Below are positions 17,351-26,733 of a stretch of 55,142 nt of DNA, one piece after another (position 1 is the first letter of the stretch; every line of letters starts with the position of its first letter). This DNA comes from Rhizobiales bacterium CCH10-E5 (GTDB lineage: Bacteria; Pseudomonadota; Alphaproteobacteria; Rhizobiales; Beijerinckiaceae), in NCBI GenBank assembly GCA_001556125.1, contig LSIG01000236.1:1-55142 (forward strand). The letters run 5' to 3'. Under the pieces are notes generated by a model that was not told where the DNA came from, searched no databases, and saw only the letters and a list, made by a program, of their open reading frames with translations. Made by a program: the position numbers and the translations under genes.

Positions 17351-18550
17351 TCAGCCCGCCTTCTTCAACCACACCCGCGGATCGCTGGCCCGCTGCGCGT
17401 CCGGAGAAAGTGCAGCGCAGAGATCGGCCATCGCCGCGAGATTGTGGATCGGCCGGAAGGAATCGACATGCGGCAGCATCGCGCGGATGCCGCTGGCGCG
17501 CGCCTCGAATCCGTCGAAGCGCAGCAGCGGGTTAAGCCAGACCAGTTGCCGGCAGGAGCGGTGCAGCCGGTCCATCTCGAAGGGCAGTTCCCCGTCGAGA
17601 TGCCGCTCCAGCCCGTCGGTGAAGAGCAGCACGATCGCACCGCCCCCGAGCACCCGGCGCGACCAGACCCGGTTGAAGGCGTGCAGCGCCGTCGAGATGC
17701 GCGTTCCGCCCTCCCAGTCCGGCGCCGCCCTGCCAGCCAGCGCCAACGCCTCGTCGGGGTCGCGGGCCCGCAGCGAGCGCGTGATGTTGGTCAGCCGCGT
17801 GCCGAAGACGAAGGAATGGACGCGCCGGCGCTTCTCCGTCACAGCGTGCAGGAAATGCAGGAAGATGCGCGAATACTCGGCCATCGAACCGGAGATGTCG
17901 ACGAGCGCCACGATCGGCGGATGCACCTGCGCCGGCTCGCGGAAGGTGAGCTCGATCATCCCGCCGCCGCCCCGCAGCGAGCGCCGGAAGGTCCGGCGTG
18001 GATCGATCCGGCCGCCCCGCGCCGCCGGCTGAAAGCGTCGCGTCGCGACGAAATCGTCCGGCAGGCGCAACTCGGCGATCAGCTTCTTGGCGCGCGCGAT
18101 CTCGGCCGCGCTCATCTGGGCGAAATCGCGCGATTTCAGCGTCTCGCGGTCGGAGACCGTCAGCCGCGCCGTCAGCTCGGTCAGCTCGACCGGTGCCTCG
18201 TCCTCACGCTTGGGCGGGGCGAAAGCCTCGGCCGCGCGCAGCGCACCCGCCTCCTCCTTCTGCGGCGCGGCGTCGGCGCCGGGCGAGACCGGCGACATCT
18301 GCGCCATGATCTTCTCGATCAGGTTGCGCCGCCGCCAGAACAGCCGGAAGGCCTGGTCGTAGACGGCGCTGTCCTCATGCCGCTTCACGAAGATGGCGTG
18401 CAGCGCCCAATAGACGTCCTCGCGCCCGCCCAGCGCCCCCTCGCCCAGGGCCTCGACCGCCTCCACCACCGCGCCGGGCCCGACGCGCAGGCCCGCGATC
18501 CGCAGCGCGCGGGCGAAATAGGCGACGTTTTCCGCTAGCTTGCCGGTCAT
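17351..18550 (-). CDS. CoxE-like VWA domain protein
   Basis: A 399-residue protein of the CoxE family. The C-terminal half is a von Willebrand A domain with an intact metal-ion site DISGS (218-222) in VALVDISGSM and a later IVLLFTDGLERHLDGE. The N-terminal half is helical and charged. CoxE acts with the MoxR-type ATPase CoxD to mature the metal centre of aerobic CO-dehydrogenase-like enzymes. Between it and the preceding gene of the cluster lies a two-hairpin repeat (18572-18683). Confidence 0.92.
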   Translation of the reverse strand: MTGKLAENVAYFARALRIAGLRVGPGAVVEAVEALGEGALGGREDVYWALHAIFVKRHEDSAVYDQAFRLFWRRRNLIEKIMAQMSPVSPGADAAPQKEEAGALRAAEAFAPPKREDEAPVELTELTARLTVSDRETLKSRDFAQMSAAEIARAKKLIAELRLPDDFVATRRFQPAARGGRIDPRRTFRRSLRGGGGMIELTFREPAQVHPPIVALVDISGSMAEYSRIFLHFLHAVTEKRRRVHSFVFGTRLTNITRSLRARDPDEALALAGRAAPDWEGGTRISTALHAFNRVWSRRVLGGGAIVLLFTDGLERHLDGELPFEMDRLHRSCRQLVWLNPLLRFDGFEARASGIRAMLPHVDSFRPIHNLAAMADLCAALSPDAQRASDPRVWLKKAG

Positions 18551-18571
18551 GGCTGCCCGCGGCGCACACTT

Positions 18572-18683
18572 CCCTTCTCCCGGATGGGAGAAGGTGGCGC
18601 GGAGCGCCGGATGAGGGCCTGCCGGTACTCCAGCGAACTGTGGCGGTCCCTCATCCCTGCCCTTCTCCCAACCGGGAGAAGGG
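18572..18683. repeat. RIME-like intergenic repeat with two hairpins
   Basis: Two short hairpins flank a longer inverted pair. Hairpin 1 is CCTTCTCCC/GGGAGAAGG (18573-18594, loop 4). Hairpin 2 is CCCTTCTCCC/GGGAGAAGGG (18660-18683, loop 4). Between them GGATGAGGG (18609-18617) pairs with CCCTCATCC (18648-18656). This layout resembles the Rhizobium-specific intergenic mosaic elements. It lies inside the cox-type gene cluster and could fold in its mRNA. Confidence 0.75.
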
Positions 18684-18716
18684 TTCCCCGCGCCTTTCGA
18701 TCGAAGGGCAGCCCGA

Positions 18717-19094
18717 TCAAGGCCCCATCTCGGTCATGAACACCTTCTGGACGATCTGCCATTTGCTATCGACCTTCAGGAAGGAGAGCAGATCGGTGAA
18801 ATAGCGCGGCGGCATCTGGCACTTCACCTTCACCAGCGCCAGCGTCGGCCCGACGAGATCGATCGTCAGGATGTGATCGCCGCGCACCATGCCGGCCGCC
18901 TTCGGCGAGGGCCGCTCGCGCACCGCTTTCAGCCATTCGTCGCGCGGCACGATCTTGATCGTGCCGTCCTCCTGCGCCGTGGTCAGCGCCGAGGTCGGAT
19001 GGAAGGCGTGCTCCAGCTTGGCGACATCGCCCTCATAGAGGCCGTTCAGATAGGTCCAGGTGACGGCTTCGATGGCCCTGAGATCGTTGTACAT
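18717..19094 (-). CDS. NTF2-fold (lumazine-binding/SnoaL-like) protein
   Basis: A 125-residue protein of the NTF2-like superfamily: helix-rich start (YNDLRAIEAVTWTYLNGLYEGD), the HAFHP segment and a curved sheet ending WQIVQKVF. Such proteins can be small enzymes or binding subunits; no catalytic dyad is clear. The start at 19094 has GGAGGAG five bases upstream; the frame's earlier ATG at 19124 lies over that site. It sits between the MoxR and CoxE genes, which in classical cox clusters are adjacent. Confidence 0.82.
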   Translation of the reverse strand: MYNDLRAIEAVTWTYLNGLYEGDVAKLEHAFHPTSALTTAQEDGTIKIVPRDEWLKAVRERPSPKAAGMVRGDHILTIDLVGPTLALVKVKCQMPPRYFTDLLSFLKVDSKWQIVQKVFMTEMGP

Positions 19095-19181
19095 GGTCGC
19101 TCCTCCGGCTGCCTCGTGGGACAATCGTCGTCTAGCCGCACCGCCCTGCGCGATCCTTGATCTGCCGCAGGCGCGAAGCGC

Positions 19182-20108
19182 TCAGCCGCGGGCCTCGCTC
19201 TTCGCCTGGTCCAGCAGTTCCTTCACCTTCGAGCCCTGCATCGCCTGGATGTCGTCCTGGTACTTGAGCAGGGCCCCCAGCGTATCGGAAACGAGGGCCG
19301 GATCGAGCGCGACCGCGTCGAGTTCGACCAGCGCCGTCGCCCAATCCAGCGTCTCGGCGACGCCCGGCGCCTTGAACAACTCCTCCTTGCGGATCGCCTG
19401 CACGAAGCTCACGACCTGCTTGGCGAGCTTTGCCGGGGCCTGGGGCGCCCTCGCCTTCAGGATGGCGAGTTCGCGGGTAGCGTCGGGATAGCCGACCCAG
19501 TGGTAGAGGCAGCGCCGCTTCAGCGCGTCATGGATCTCGCGCGTGCGGTTGGAGGTTAGGATCACGATCGGCGGCTCGGCCGCCTTGACGGTTCCGAGTT
19601 CGGGAATCGTCACCTGCGAATCCGCGAGCACCTCGAGCAGGAAGGCCTCGAAGGCCTCGTCGGTGCGGTCGAGCTCGTCGATCAGCAGGATCGGCGCACC
19701 GCCCTCCTGCGGTTCCAGAGCCTGCAGCAGTGGCCGCTTGATCAGATAGCGCTCCGAGAAGATGTCGCCTTCCAGCCGCTCGCGGTCGCCGCTCGCGCCG
19801 CCGGCCTCGGCGAGGCGGATCGCCATCATCTGCCCGGCATAGTTCCACTCATAGACGGCCGAGGCGAGGTCGAGCCCCTCATAGCATTGCAGCCGGATCA
19901 GCTTGCGCCCGAGCGCGGCGGAGAGAACCTTGGCGATCTCGGTCTTGCCGGTGCCGGCCTCGCCCTCGAGCAGCAGCGGCCGCTTCATCCGCAGCGCCAG
20001 GAACAGCACCGTCGCCAGCGCCCGGTCGGCGACATAGCCACCGCCCTGCAGCAGCGCGAGGGTCTCGTCGATGGAGGAAGGGAGCGAGGAAGTCCGGCGA
20101 TCGTTCAT
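19182..20108 (-). CDS. MoxR family AAA+ ATPase (CoxD-like)
   Basis: A 308-residue AAA+ ATPase. Walker A is GEAGTGKT (49-56), Walker B is ILLIDELDRTDEAF, and sensor 1 is VILTSNRTREI. MoxR/CoxD ATPases partner with VWA proteins to insert metal or sulfur in active sites; CoxD acts on the Cu/Mo or Mo centre of CO-dehydrogenase-like enzymes. Its CoxE-like partner is 0.6 kb downstream. The start has AGGA upstream. The 5' end faces a small + strand NTF2-fold gene. Confidence 0.93.
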   Translation of the reverse strand: MNDRRTSSLPSSIDETLALLQGGGYVADRALATVLFLALRMKRPLLLEGEAGTGKTEIAKVLSAALGRKLIRLQCYEGLDLASAVYEWNYAGQMMAIRLAEAGGASGDRERLEGDIFSERYLIKRPLLQALEPQEGGAPILLIDELDRTDEAFEAFLLEVLADSQVTIPELGTVKAAEPPIVILTSNRTREIHDALKRRCLYHWVGYPDATRELAILKARAPQAPAKLAKQVVSFVQAIRKEELFKAPGVAETLDWATALVELDAVALDPALVSDTLGALLKYQDDIQAMQGSKVKELLDQAKSEARG

Positions 20109-20202
20109 GTCAAATCCTGGCGCGCGTCTCTGTCATCACCGCGCCGTGGCGGGCCGTCAGTCTGGCTGGACCTATACCCCAAAGCCGACAGGGAGACGAT
20201 CG

Positions 20203-20556
20203 ATGACGAACGAGGAAGCCATCACCACCTTTGCCGACATGCTCAAGCGCGGCGAACATCAGGAGGCCGCCGAGCGCTTCAACGCCTCCGACATTGTCAG
20301 CATCGAGGCCATGGACGGCCCGATGGCGCGGGTCGAGGGACGCGCCGCCGTCAAGGCCAAGAGCGACTGGTGGTACTCCGCCCACGAGGTCCATTCGGCC
20401 GAGGCCTTCGGCCCCTATCGCAACGGCGACCAGTTCGTCATGCGCTTCGCCGTCGACGTCACCGTCAAGGAAACCGGCCAGCGCGTCCAGATGGACGAGG
20501 CCGGTCTCTATACGATCCGCGACGGGCTGATCGTCGAGGAGCGGTTCTTCTACTGA
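20203..20556 (+). CDS. SnoaL-like (NTF2-fold) polyketide-cyclase-type protein
   Basis: A 117-residue protein of the SnoaL-like/NTF2 superfamily, with EAITTFADMLKRGEH and VVSIEAMDGPMARVEG-type features and a final EERFFY strand. It has no assigned function. The start at 20203 (MTNEEA) has AGGGAG at 20190-20195. It is the only + strand gene inside the cox-type cluster: it starts 95 bases from the MoxR start and ends 8 bases from the stop of the medium subunit gene. It is a different sequence from the other NTF2-fold protein at 18717-19094. Confidence 0.82.
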   Translation: MTNEEAITTFADMLKRGEHQEAAERFNASDIVSIEAMDGPMARVEGRAAVKAKSDWWYSAHEVHSAEAFGPYRNGDQFVMRFAVDVTVKETGQRVQMDEAGLYTIRDGLIVEERFFY

Positions 20557-20563
20557 ACTGCCC

Positions 20564-21367
20564 TCACTTCCCCGTGGCCTGCGCCACCGCCTGCTTCGTC
20601 ATCACCCCGATCAGATGGGCGCGGTAGTCGGCATCGGCATGCATGTCGGCATTGATGCCCTCGGCGGACGCCTTCAGCCCGTCGAGCGATTTCGGCGCGA
20701 AGCGGGCCTTGAGCGCCGCTTCCGCCTCCGACCAGCGGAAGACGCCGCCCTCGCCCGCCCCGGTCACCGCGACGCGGGTCTCGCTGCCGCGCTTTGCGAC
20801 GAAGACGCCGACCAGCGCATAGCGCGAGGCCGGGTTGCGGAACTTGGCGTAGCCCGCCTTGGAGACGACCGGGAACACCACCTTGGTGATGATCTCGCCC
20901 TCTTCCAGCGCCGTCTCGTAGAGGCCGGTGAAGAAATCGTCGGCCTCGATCTTGCGCCTGTTGGTGACGATCGTCGCGCCGAGCGCCAGGCAGGCGGCCG
21001 GATAATCGGCGGCGGGGTCGTTGTTGGCGACCGAGCCGCCGATCGTGCCGCGATGGCGCACATGCGGATCGCCGATATGCGAGGCGAGATAGGCGAGCCC
21101 GGGGATCGCTTCCTGGACGATCGCCGAGGCCGCGACCTCGGCATGGGTCGACATCGCGCCGATATGGATGGTGCGGCCCTTGCGGACGATGCCCTTGAGG
21201 TCGCCGCAGCCGCCGAGATCGATCAGCGCGGCCGGCGAAGCCAGCCGCTGCTTCATCGTCGGCAGCAGCGTGTGCCCGCCGGCGAGGATCTTGGCATCCT
21301 CCTTCTTGGCGAGCAGGCCGGCGGCCTGACGGGCCGAGCCGGGGCGGTGATAGGTGAAGGCGTACAT
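20564..21367 (-). CDS. FAD-binding medium subunit of a molybdenum hydroxylase (CoxM-like)
   Basis: A 267-residue FAD-binding subunit of the xanthine dehydrogenase/CO dehydrogenase family. The two flavin motifs are AGGHT (29-33) and TIGGS (108-112) followed by VANNDPAADYPAA. It carries electrons from the iron-sulfur subunit to the acceptor. It follows the large-subunit gene by 77 bases, a gap that holds a short inverted repeat. AAGGGAT precedes the start. Confidence 0.94.
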   Translation of the reverse strand: MYAFTYHRPGSARQAAGLLAKKEDAKILAGGHTLLPTMKQRLASPAALIDLGGCGDLKGIVRKGRTIHIGAMSTHAEVAASAIVQEAIPGLAYLASHIGDPHVRHRGTIGGSVANNDPAADYPAACLALGATIVTNRRKIEADDFFTGLYETALEEGEIITKVVFPVVSKAGYAKFRNPASRYALVGVFVAKRGSETRVAVTGAGEGGVFRWSEAEAALKARFAPKSLDGLKASAEGINADMHADADYRAHLIGVMTKQAVAQATGK

Positions 21368-21396
21368 GGGTGTGATCCCTTGCTGAAATCCGCGGG

Positions 21397-21436
21397 CGTC
21401 GTCCCGGCCGCATCGCTGCGGAGGACCGGGATGACG
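21397..21436. repeat. short inverted repeat, variant of the CGTCRTCCCGG family
   Basis: CGTCGTCCCGG (21397-21407) pairs with CCGGGATGACG (21426-21436) with one mismatch. The arms match the ends of the longer repeats at 31060-31157 and 41389-41493. It lies between the large and medium subunit genes. Confidence 0.6.
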
Positions 21437-21444
21437 AAGATCGG

Positions 21445-23808
21445 TTACTCGGCTGCCATGCGCGTGATGCTCTTCTGCGCCGCGCGCCAGACGGCCTGCG
21501 GCGTCGCCGGCATGGCGATGTCCTCATGGCCGAGTGCATCGGTGATGGCGTTGATGACGGCGGGCGGTGCGGCGATGGCGCCGGCCTCGCCGCAGCCCTT
21601 GATGCCGAGCGGGTTGGACGGGCACGGCGTCACCGTCATGCCCACCTCGAAGGAGGGCAGATCGTCGGCGCGGGGCATGCAGTAGTCCATGAAGCTCGCA
21701 GTCACGAGCTGGCCGTCACTGTTGTAGCGCGCGCCTTCCAGCAGCGCCTGGCCGACGCCCTGGGCGATGCCGCCATGGACCTGGCCCTCGACGATCATCG
21801 GGTTGATGACGTTGCCGAAATCATCCACCGCCGCCCAACGCTCGATCTTGGTCACGCCCGTCTGCGGGTCGATCTCGACCTCGCAGATATGGACGCCCGC
21901 CGGGAAGGTGAAATTGGTCGGGTCGTAGAACGCGCCCTCCTTCAGCCCCGGCTCGAGATCCTGCCCGCTGAACTTGTGGGCGATATAGGCCTGCAGCGCG
22001 CAGGAGCCGAAATCCAGCTTGCGGTCGGTGCCCTTCACCGAGAAATGCCCGTCCGCGAAGTCGATATCGGCCTCGTCGGCCTCCAGCACATAGGCCGCGA
22101 CCTTCTTGCCCTTGGCGATGACCTTGTCGACCGCCTTCACGATCGCCGACATGCCGACCGCGCCCGAGCGCGAGCCATAGGTGCCCATCCCCATCTGCAC
22201 CTTGTCGGTGTCGCCATGGATGATCGAGACATTGTCGATCGGGATGCCGAGCCGGTCCGAGACGAGCTGGGCGAAGGTCGTCTCATGGCCCTGGCCGTGG
22301 CTGTGCGAGCCGGTGAGCACCTCGACGGTGCCGACCGGATTGACCCGCACCTCCGCCGATTCCCACAGACCGACGCCCGCGCCGAGCGAGCCCACCGCCG
22401 CCGAGGGCGCGATGCCGCAGGCCTCGATATAGGAGGAGAAGCCGATGCCGCGCAGCTTGCCGTTGCGGGCGGAGTCGCGCTTGCGCTTGCCGAGGCCCTT
22501 GTAGTCGATGATCTCCAGCGCCTTGCGCATCGACGCGGCATAGTTGCCGGCGTCGTACATCATGATCACCGGCGTCTGATGCGGGAACTTCTTGATGTAG
22601 TTCTGCATCCGGAACTTCGCCGGGTCCTTGCCCAGCTCGCGCGCCGCGACCTCGACCAGACGCTCGACCACGAAGGTGGCTTCCGGCCGCCCGGCGCCGC
22701 GATAGGCGTCGACCGGGGCGGTGTTGGTGTAGACCGCGTCGACCTCGCAATAGATCGCCGGGATGTCGTACTGCCCGGAGAGCAGCGGGGCGTAGAGATA
22801 GGTCGGCACCGAGGAGGAGAAGGTCGAGAGATAGGCGCCGAGATTGGCCGTCGTCTTCACCCGCAGCGCCGTGATCTTGCCGTCCGCGTCGGTGGCGAGT
22901 TCGGCATGGGTGACGTGGTCGCGGCCATGCGCGTCGGAGAGGAAGGCCTCGGTGCGGTCGGAATTCCACTTCACCGGCCGGCCGACCTTCTTCGCCGCCC
23001 AGACGCAGACCGTCTCCTCGGCGTAGATGAAGATCTTCGAGCCGAAGCCGCCGCCGACATCCGGCGCCACGACCCGCAGCTTGTTCTCCGGCGCGATGCC
23101 GATGAAGGCCGAGAGCACGAGCCGCGCCACATGCGGGTTCTGGCTCGTGGTGTAGAGGGTGAAGATGCCCTCGCCCGCATCGTAGTCGCCGACGGCCGCG
23201 CGTGGCTCCATCGGGTTCGGCACCAGCCGGTTGTTGACGATGTCGAGCTTGGTGACGTGCTTGGCGGCCCTGAAGGCGGCTTCGGTCTCGTCCTTGTTGC
23301 CGAGATGCCAGTTGAACACCGTATTGTCCGGCGCCTCGGCGTGGATCACGGTTTTCGCGCCCGCCGCCCGCGCGGTCTCGACCACCGCCGGCAACACCTC
23401 GTAATCGACGGCGATCGCCTCGGAGGCATCGCGCGCCTGCGCCAGCGTCTCCGCCACGACGACGGCGACATGATCGCCGACATAGCGGACCTTGCCCTGG
23501 GCGAGCGCGGGATGCGGGCCGGCGCGCATCGGCGAGCCGTCCTTGTTGTGGATCATCCAGCCGCAGATAAGCCCGCCGACCTTGTCGGTGGCGAGATCGT
23601 CCCCGGTGAAGATGCCGACCACGCCCGGCATGGCGGCCGCGGCTTTGGTGTCGATCGACTTGATCGTGGCATGGGCGTGGGGCGAGCGCAGGAAATAGGC
23701 GTAGGCCTGCCCTGGGCGGTTGATGTCGTCGGTGTAGCGGCCCTGGCCGGTGATGAAGCGGTGGTCTTCCTTGCGCCGCACCGGGGCGCCGATTCCGGTA
23801 GCCGTCAT
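21445..23808 (-). CDS. form II CoxL-like molybdopterin large subunit
   Basis: A 787-residue molybdopterin-binding subunit of the xanthine oxidase family. The active-site loop reads AYRGAGR (368-374). Genuine CO dehydrogenase (form I) has AYxCSFR there, with a Cys that binds copper; this protein has Gly, so CO oxidation is unlikely and the substrate is unknown. The base-catalyst Glu lies in GCGEAG (E741). VGGGFGSK (251-258) is another cofactor contact. GGAGGAG stands five bases before the ATG at 23808; the frame stays open to 24276 across the small-subunit gene, but that is not coding. Confidence 0.95.
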   Translation of the reverse strand: MTATGIGAPVRRKEDHRFITGQGRYTDDINRPGQAYAYFLRSPHAHATIKSIDTKAAAAMPGVVGIFTGDDLATDKVGGLICGWMIHNKDGSPMRAGPHPALAQGKVRYVGDHVAVVVAETLAQARDASEAIAVDYEVLPAVVETARAAGAKTVIHAEAPDNTVFNWHLGNKDETEAAFRAAKHVTKLDIVNNRLVPNPMEPRAAVGDYDAGEGIFTLYTTSQNPHVARLVLSAFIGIAPENKLRVVAPDVGGGFGSKIFIYAEETVCVWAAKKVGRPVKWNSDRTEAFLSDAHGRDHVTHAELATDADGKITALRVKTTANLGAYLSTFSSSVPTYLYAPLLSGQYDIPAIYCEVDAVYTNTAPVDAYRGAGRPEATFVVERLVEVAARELGKDPAKFRMQNYIKKFPHQTPVIMMYDAGNYAASMRKALEIIDYKGLGKRKRDSARNGKLRGIGFSSYIEACGIAPSAAVGSLGAGVGLWESAEVRVNPVGTVEVLTGSHSHGQGHETTFAQLVSDRLGIPIDNVSIIHGDTDKVQMGMGTYGSRSGAVGMSAIVKAVDKVIAKGKKVAAYVLEADEADIDFADGHFSVKGTDRKLDFGSCALQAYIAHKFSGQDLEPGLKEGAFYDPTNFTFPAGVHICEVEIDPQTGVTKIERWAAVDDFGNVINPMIVEGQVHGGIAQGVGQALLEGARYNSDGQLVTASFMDYCMPRADDLPSFEVGMTVTPCPSNPLGIKGCGEAGAIAAPPAVINAITDALGHEDIAMPATPQAVWRAAQKSITRMAAE

Positions 23809-23894
23809 GATGTCTCCTCCTCTGCGCGCCTCTGACGGGCACGTCATCGTCTCAAGGGCTATCGCCCGCACGGGATGGCGCGGGCGGCGGCGTC

Positions 23895-24407
<513 letters not shown>

Positions 24408-24714
24408 CCTCATCCTCCTTCGCCCGGGTCTGCCGCCCGGCTTGTGGTCGCGCCGGTCGCTGTAACGCATCGCGCCCCCGGCCGCGGGCGCACGCTTTCC
24501 TTGGAACAGCTATAAATCGAGTGTGGACCCGCCGATTTGCGCGGTCAAGCCGGCGCGCGCGGAGGGATGAGCGGGATTTCAGGGCGGAATCCTCGCCTTT
24601 TTATAACTGACGCCGCGGCATGGCAGCGCGGCACACCGCTGAGTGGCACGCTGCTGAAATTACGCGTTTTTTAATGATGCGCGCCTAGTCTGCTCGAAAA
24701 CAAGAGGAAACGCC
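24408..24714. other. 307-base divergent intergenic region
   Basis: Shared upstream region of the small-subunit gene (- strand) and the globin-like chemoreceptor gene (+ strand). It has two AT-rich patches (TATAAAT at 24511-24517 and a T-run with TATAAC near 24597-24607) but no convincing -35/-10 pair. No gene, tRNA or clear operator is seen. Confidence 0.5.
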
Positions 24715-26073
24715 GTGGTGCCCCGCCATCCGCTCTCGACGGCCGAGCAGATCCAGAGCCGGTTGCGCGCCATCGGCTATGGCAAGCCGGAGCGACTCCG
24801 GCTGCTCGCCTATGCCGCCAAGGCCGAGCGGCTGGCGGACGCGATCGTCGAGGAGGATTTCGACCGCGCGCTCGTCATCCGGCCGGAACTCTCCGCCTCG
24901 CTCGGGCCGGTGGACAGAGAGCTGCGCGCGGCCGAGAAACACCATCTCCGTCTGCTCTTCGCCGGACGCTTCGACGCCGATTACGTCGCCTCCGCGGAGA
25001 ATCTCTGCCGCCTCGAGATGCGCGCCGGCATCGGCCCCAAGCCCAGGGTGTCGGTCGGCATGGCTCTGCTGCAGCGGCTCGGGCGGATGCACTGGTACCG
25101 CCACATCCTGCGGCGCGCCCAGTTCGCCCGGGATCTCTTCGTGATCGAGCGGGTCCTCGTCTTCGACGTCACCACCGCGATCACCATCGGCGACGAGATT
25201 CGTGCGGCGGAGGCCGGCCGCCGCGCCGTCGCGCTCGATGACGCGGCCGAGACGCTGCGCCACCGCATGGGCGCGCTGGAGGCCAGCATCGGCGGTGCCG
25301 TCGAGCAGTTCGTCGCCACCGCCGACGAGACCGGGCGGGCAACGGGCTTCATCAAGGATGTCCTCGGCGATGTCGCCGGCGCCTCGATCCTGGTGCGCGA
25401 GAAGTCGCTGCAGACGGCGGCCGCGACCGAGGAGATGTCGGCCAACATCGCCGAGATCGGCAAGCGCGCCCATACGAGCCTCGTCGTCGCCCATCGCGCG
25501 GTCGACGATGCCGGCCAGATGAACGCGGCGGTGGCGCGGCTGCGGGAGGTCACGGCCAATATCGGCACCGTCGTCGGGCTGATCGCCGACATCGCGGCCC
25601 AGACCAATCTTCTCGCGCTCAACGCGACCATCGAGGCAGCCCGCGCCGGCGAGACCGGGCGCGGCTTCGCCGTCGTCGCCTCGGAGGTAAAGTCGCTCGC
25701 GACGCAGACCGCGAGCGCCACCAGCGACATCGCCGGGCAGATCGCCGAACTGACCGCCAGCGCCGAGGCCTGCAGCGCCCATGCGCTGTCGATCGCCGAC
25801 ACGATCGGCAAGATCAGGCTCGATTCCGAGGCGATCTCGGAGGCGGTCTCACAGCAGAGCGCCGTGACCGCGGCGATCGCCCAGGATGCAGCCGCCGTCG
25901 CGGACAGCTCCGACACCGCGATCGAGCGGGCCAATGCCGTCAGCCGGAGCCTCGACGACACCGCCCGGGCGCTGGAACGCGCCAATGCCGCCGCCGCCGA
26001 TATCGCGCTTCAGGTCGGCGCCGCCGAGGCCACCGTCGGCGCCGCGCTCGAATCGCTGCGCAAGGTCTCCTGA
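24715..26073 (+). CDS. soluble chemoreceptor with a globin-like sensor lacking the haem His
   Basis: A 452-residue cytoplasmic methyl-accepting protein without transmembrane segments. The C-terminal signalling domain has the hairpin tip [20 protein letters not shown]. The N-terminal 180 residues align with the protoglobin domain of globin-coupled sensors ([14 protein letters not shown]). The F-helix, usually IAxxHxxIGLxP, reads [12 protein letters not shown]: the proximal haem His is Glu101. Haem binding is therefore doubtful. The start is GTG at 24715 with AAGAGG upstream. It is divergent from the CoxS-like gene and convergent with the CoxG-like gene, which suggests but does not show a functional link. 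Confidence 0.85.
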   Translation: MVPRHPLSTAEQIQSRLRAIGYGKPERLRLLAYAAKAERLADAIVEEDFDRALVIRPELSASLGPVDRELRAAEKHHLRLLFAGRFDADYVASAENLCRLEMRAGIGPKPRVSVGMALLQRLGRMHWYRHILRRAQFARDLFVIERVLVFDVTTAITIGDEIRAAEAGRRAVALDDAAETLRHRMGALEASIGGAVEQFVATADETGRATGFIKDVLGDVAGASILVREKSLQTAAATEEMSANIAEIGKRAHTSLVVAHRAVDDAGQMNAAVARLREVTANIGTVVGLIADIAAQTNLLALNATIEAARAGETGRGFAVVASEVKSLATQTASATSDIAGQIAELTASAEACSAHALSIADTIGKIRLDSEAISEAVSQQSAVTAAIAQDAAAVADSSDTAIERANAVSRSLDDTARALERANAAAADIALQVGAAEATVGAALESLRKVS

Positions 26074-26095
26074 CCGGCCGGCCGCCGGCCCCGGC

Positions 26096-26548
26096 TCAGC
26101 CTTCGCTGACGGCCTTGGCGAAATTGGCGAAGAACTCGTCGGCGAGCTTCTTGGAAACCGAGTCGATCAGGCGCGAGCCGAGCTGCATCAGCTTGCCGCC
26201 GACCTGCGCCTCGACGTCGTAGCTGAGCAATGTCTGGCCGCCTTCCGCATCGCTGAGCGCGACCTTCGCCCCGCCCTTGGCGAAGCCCGCGATGCCGCCC
26301 TCGCCCTCGCCCTGGATGCGGTAGCCGTTCGGCGGGTCGAGATCGACCAGTTCGACCTTGCCCTTGAAGCTCGCCTTCACCGGCCCGAGCTTGACCTTCA
26401 CCACGGCGGAGAAATGCGTGTCGTCGTCCTTGTTGAGCTGTTCGCAGCCGGGAATGCAGGCCTTCAGCACGTCGGGATCGTTGAGCTTGGCCCAGACCAC
26501 ATCCTTGCTCGCCGGCAGCGTCACCTCGCCGTTCATCGTCATGGCCAT
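26096..26548 (-). CDS. CoxG-like SRPBCC protein
   Basis: A 150-residue START-like fold protein of the CO dehydrogenase subunit G family. MTMNGEVTLPASKDVVWAKLNDPDVLKACIPGCE-type start (seen at 1-36), a GxGEGGIAGFAKG loop and the C-terminal SRLIDSVSKKLADEFFANF are typical. CoxG is thought to recruit the enzyme to the membrane or aid maturation. GGGAGGA precedes the start. It is separated from coxS by the chemoreceptor gene. Confidence 0.92.
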   Translation of the reverse strand: MAMTMNGEVTLPASKDVVWAKLNDPDVLKACIPGCEQLNKDDDTHFSAVVKVKLGPVKASFKGKVELVDLDPPNGYRIQGEGEGGIAGFAKGGAKVALSDAEGGQTLLSYDVEAQVGGKLMQLGSRLIDSVSKKLADEFFANFAKAVSEG

Positions 26549-26733
26549 GGCGGTTGTCCTCCCATCCCTTGTCGCACGCGCCCGGCCCCAGTTGCAGCCG
26601 GCCTCGCCTCGGGTCTATCCAAGACGAGCGCGCCTATCCATGAGCGGAAAGCGCCGGCCCGCACAAGGGCGACCTGCACAGGGGGATCACGCGTGACGAC
26701 CGGACCCGCCCGCCGCATGGCGCCCGCCTCACC

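Noticed and set aside
21526..23835. Long + strand frame opposite the CoxL-like gene
   Set aside because: Shadow frame; the - strand product has clear molybdenum hydroxylase motifs.
24638..24660. TGGCACG at 24644-24650 as a sigma-54 -24 element for the chemoreceptor gene
   Set aside because: The -12 position reads TGAAA instead of TTGCA; the invariant GC is missing.
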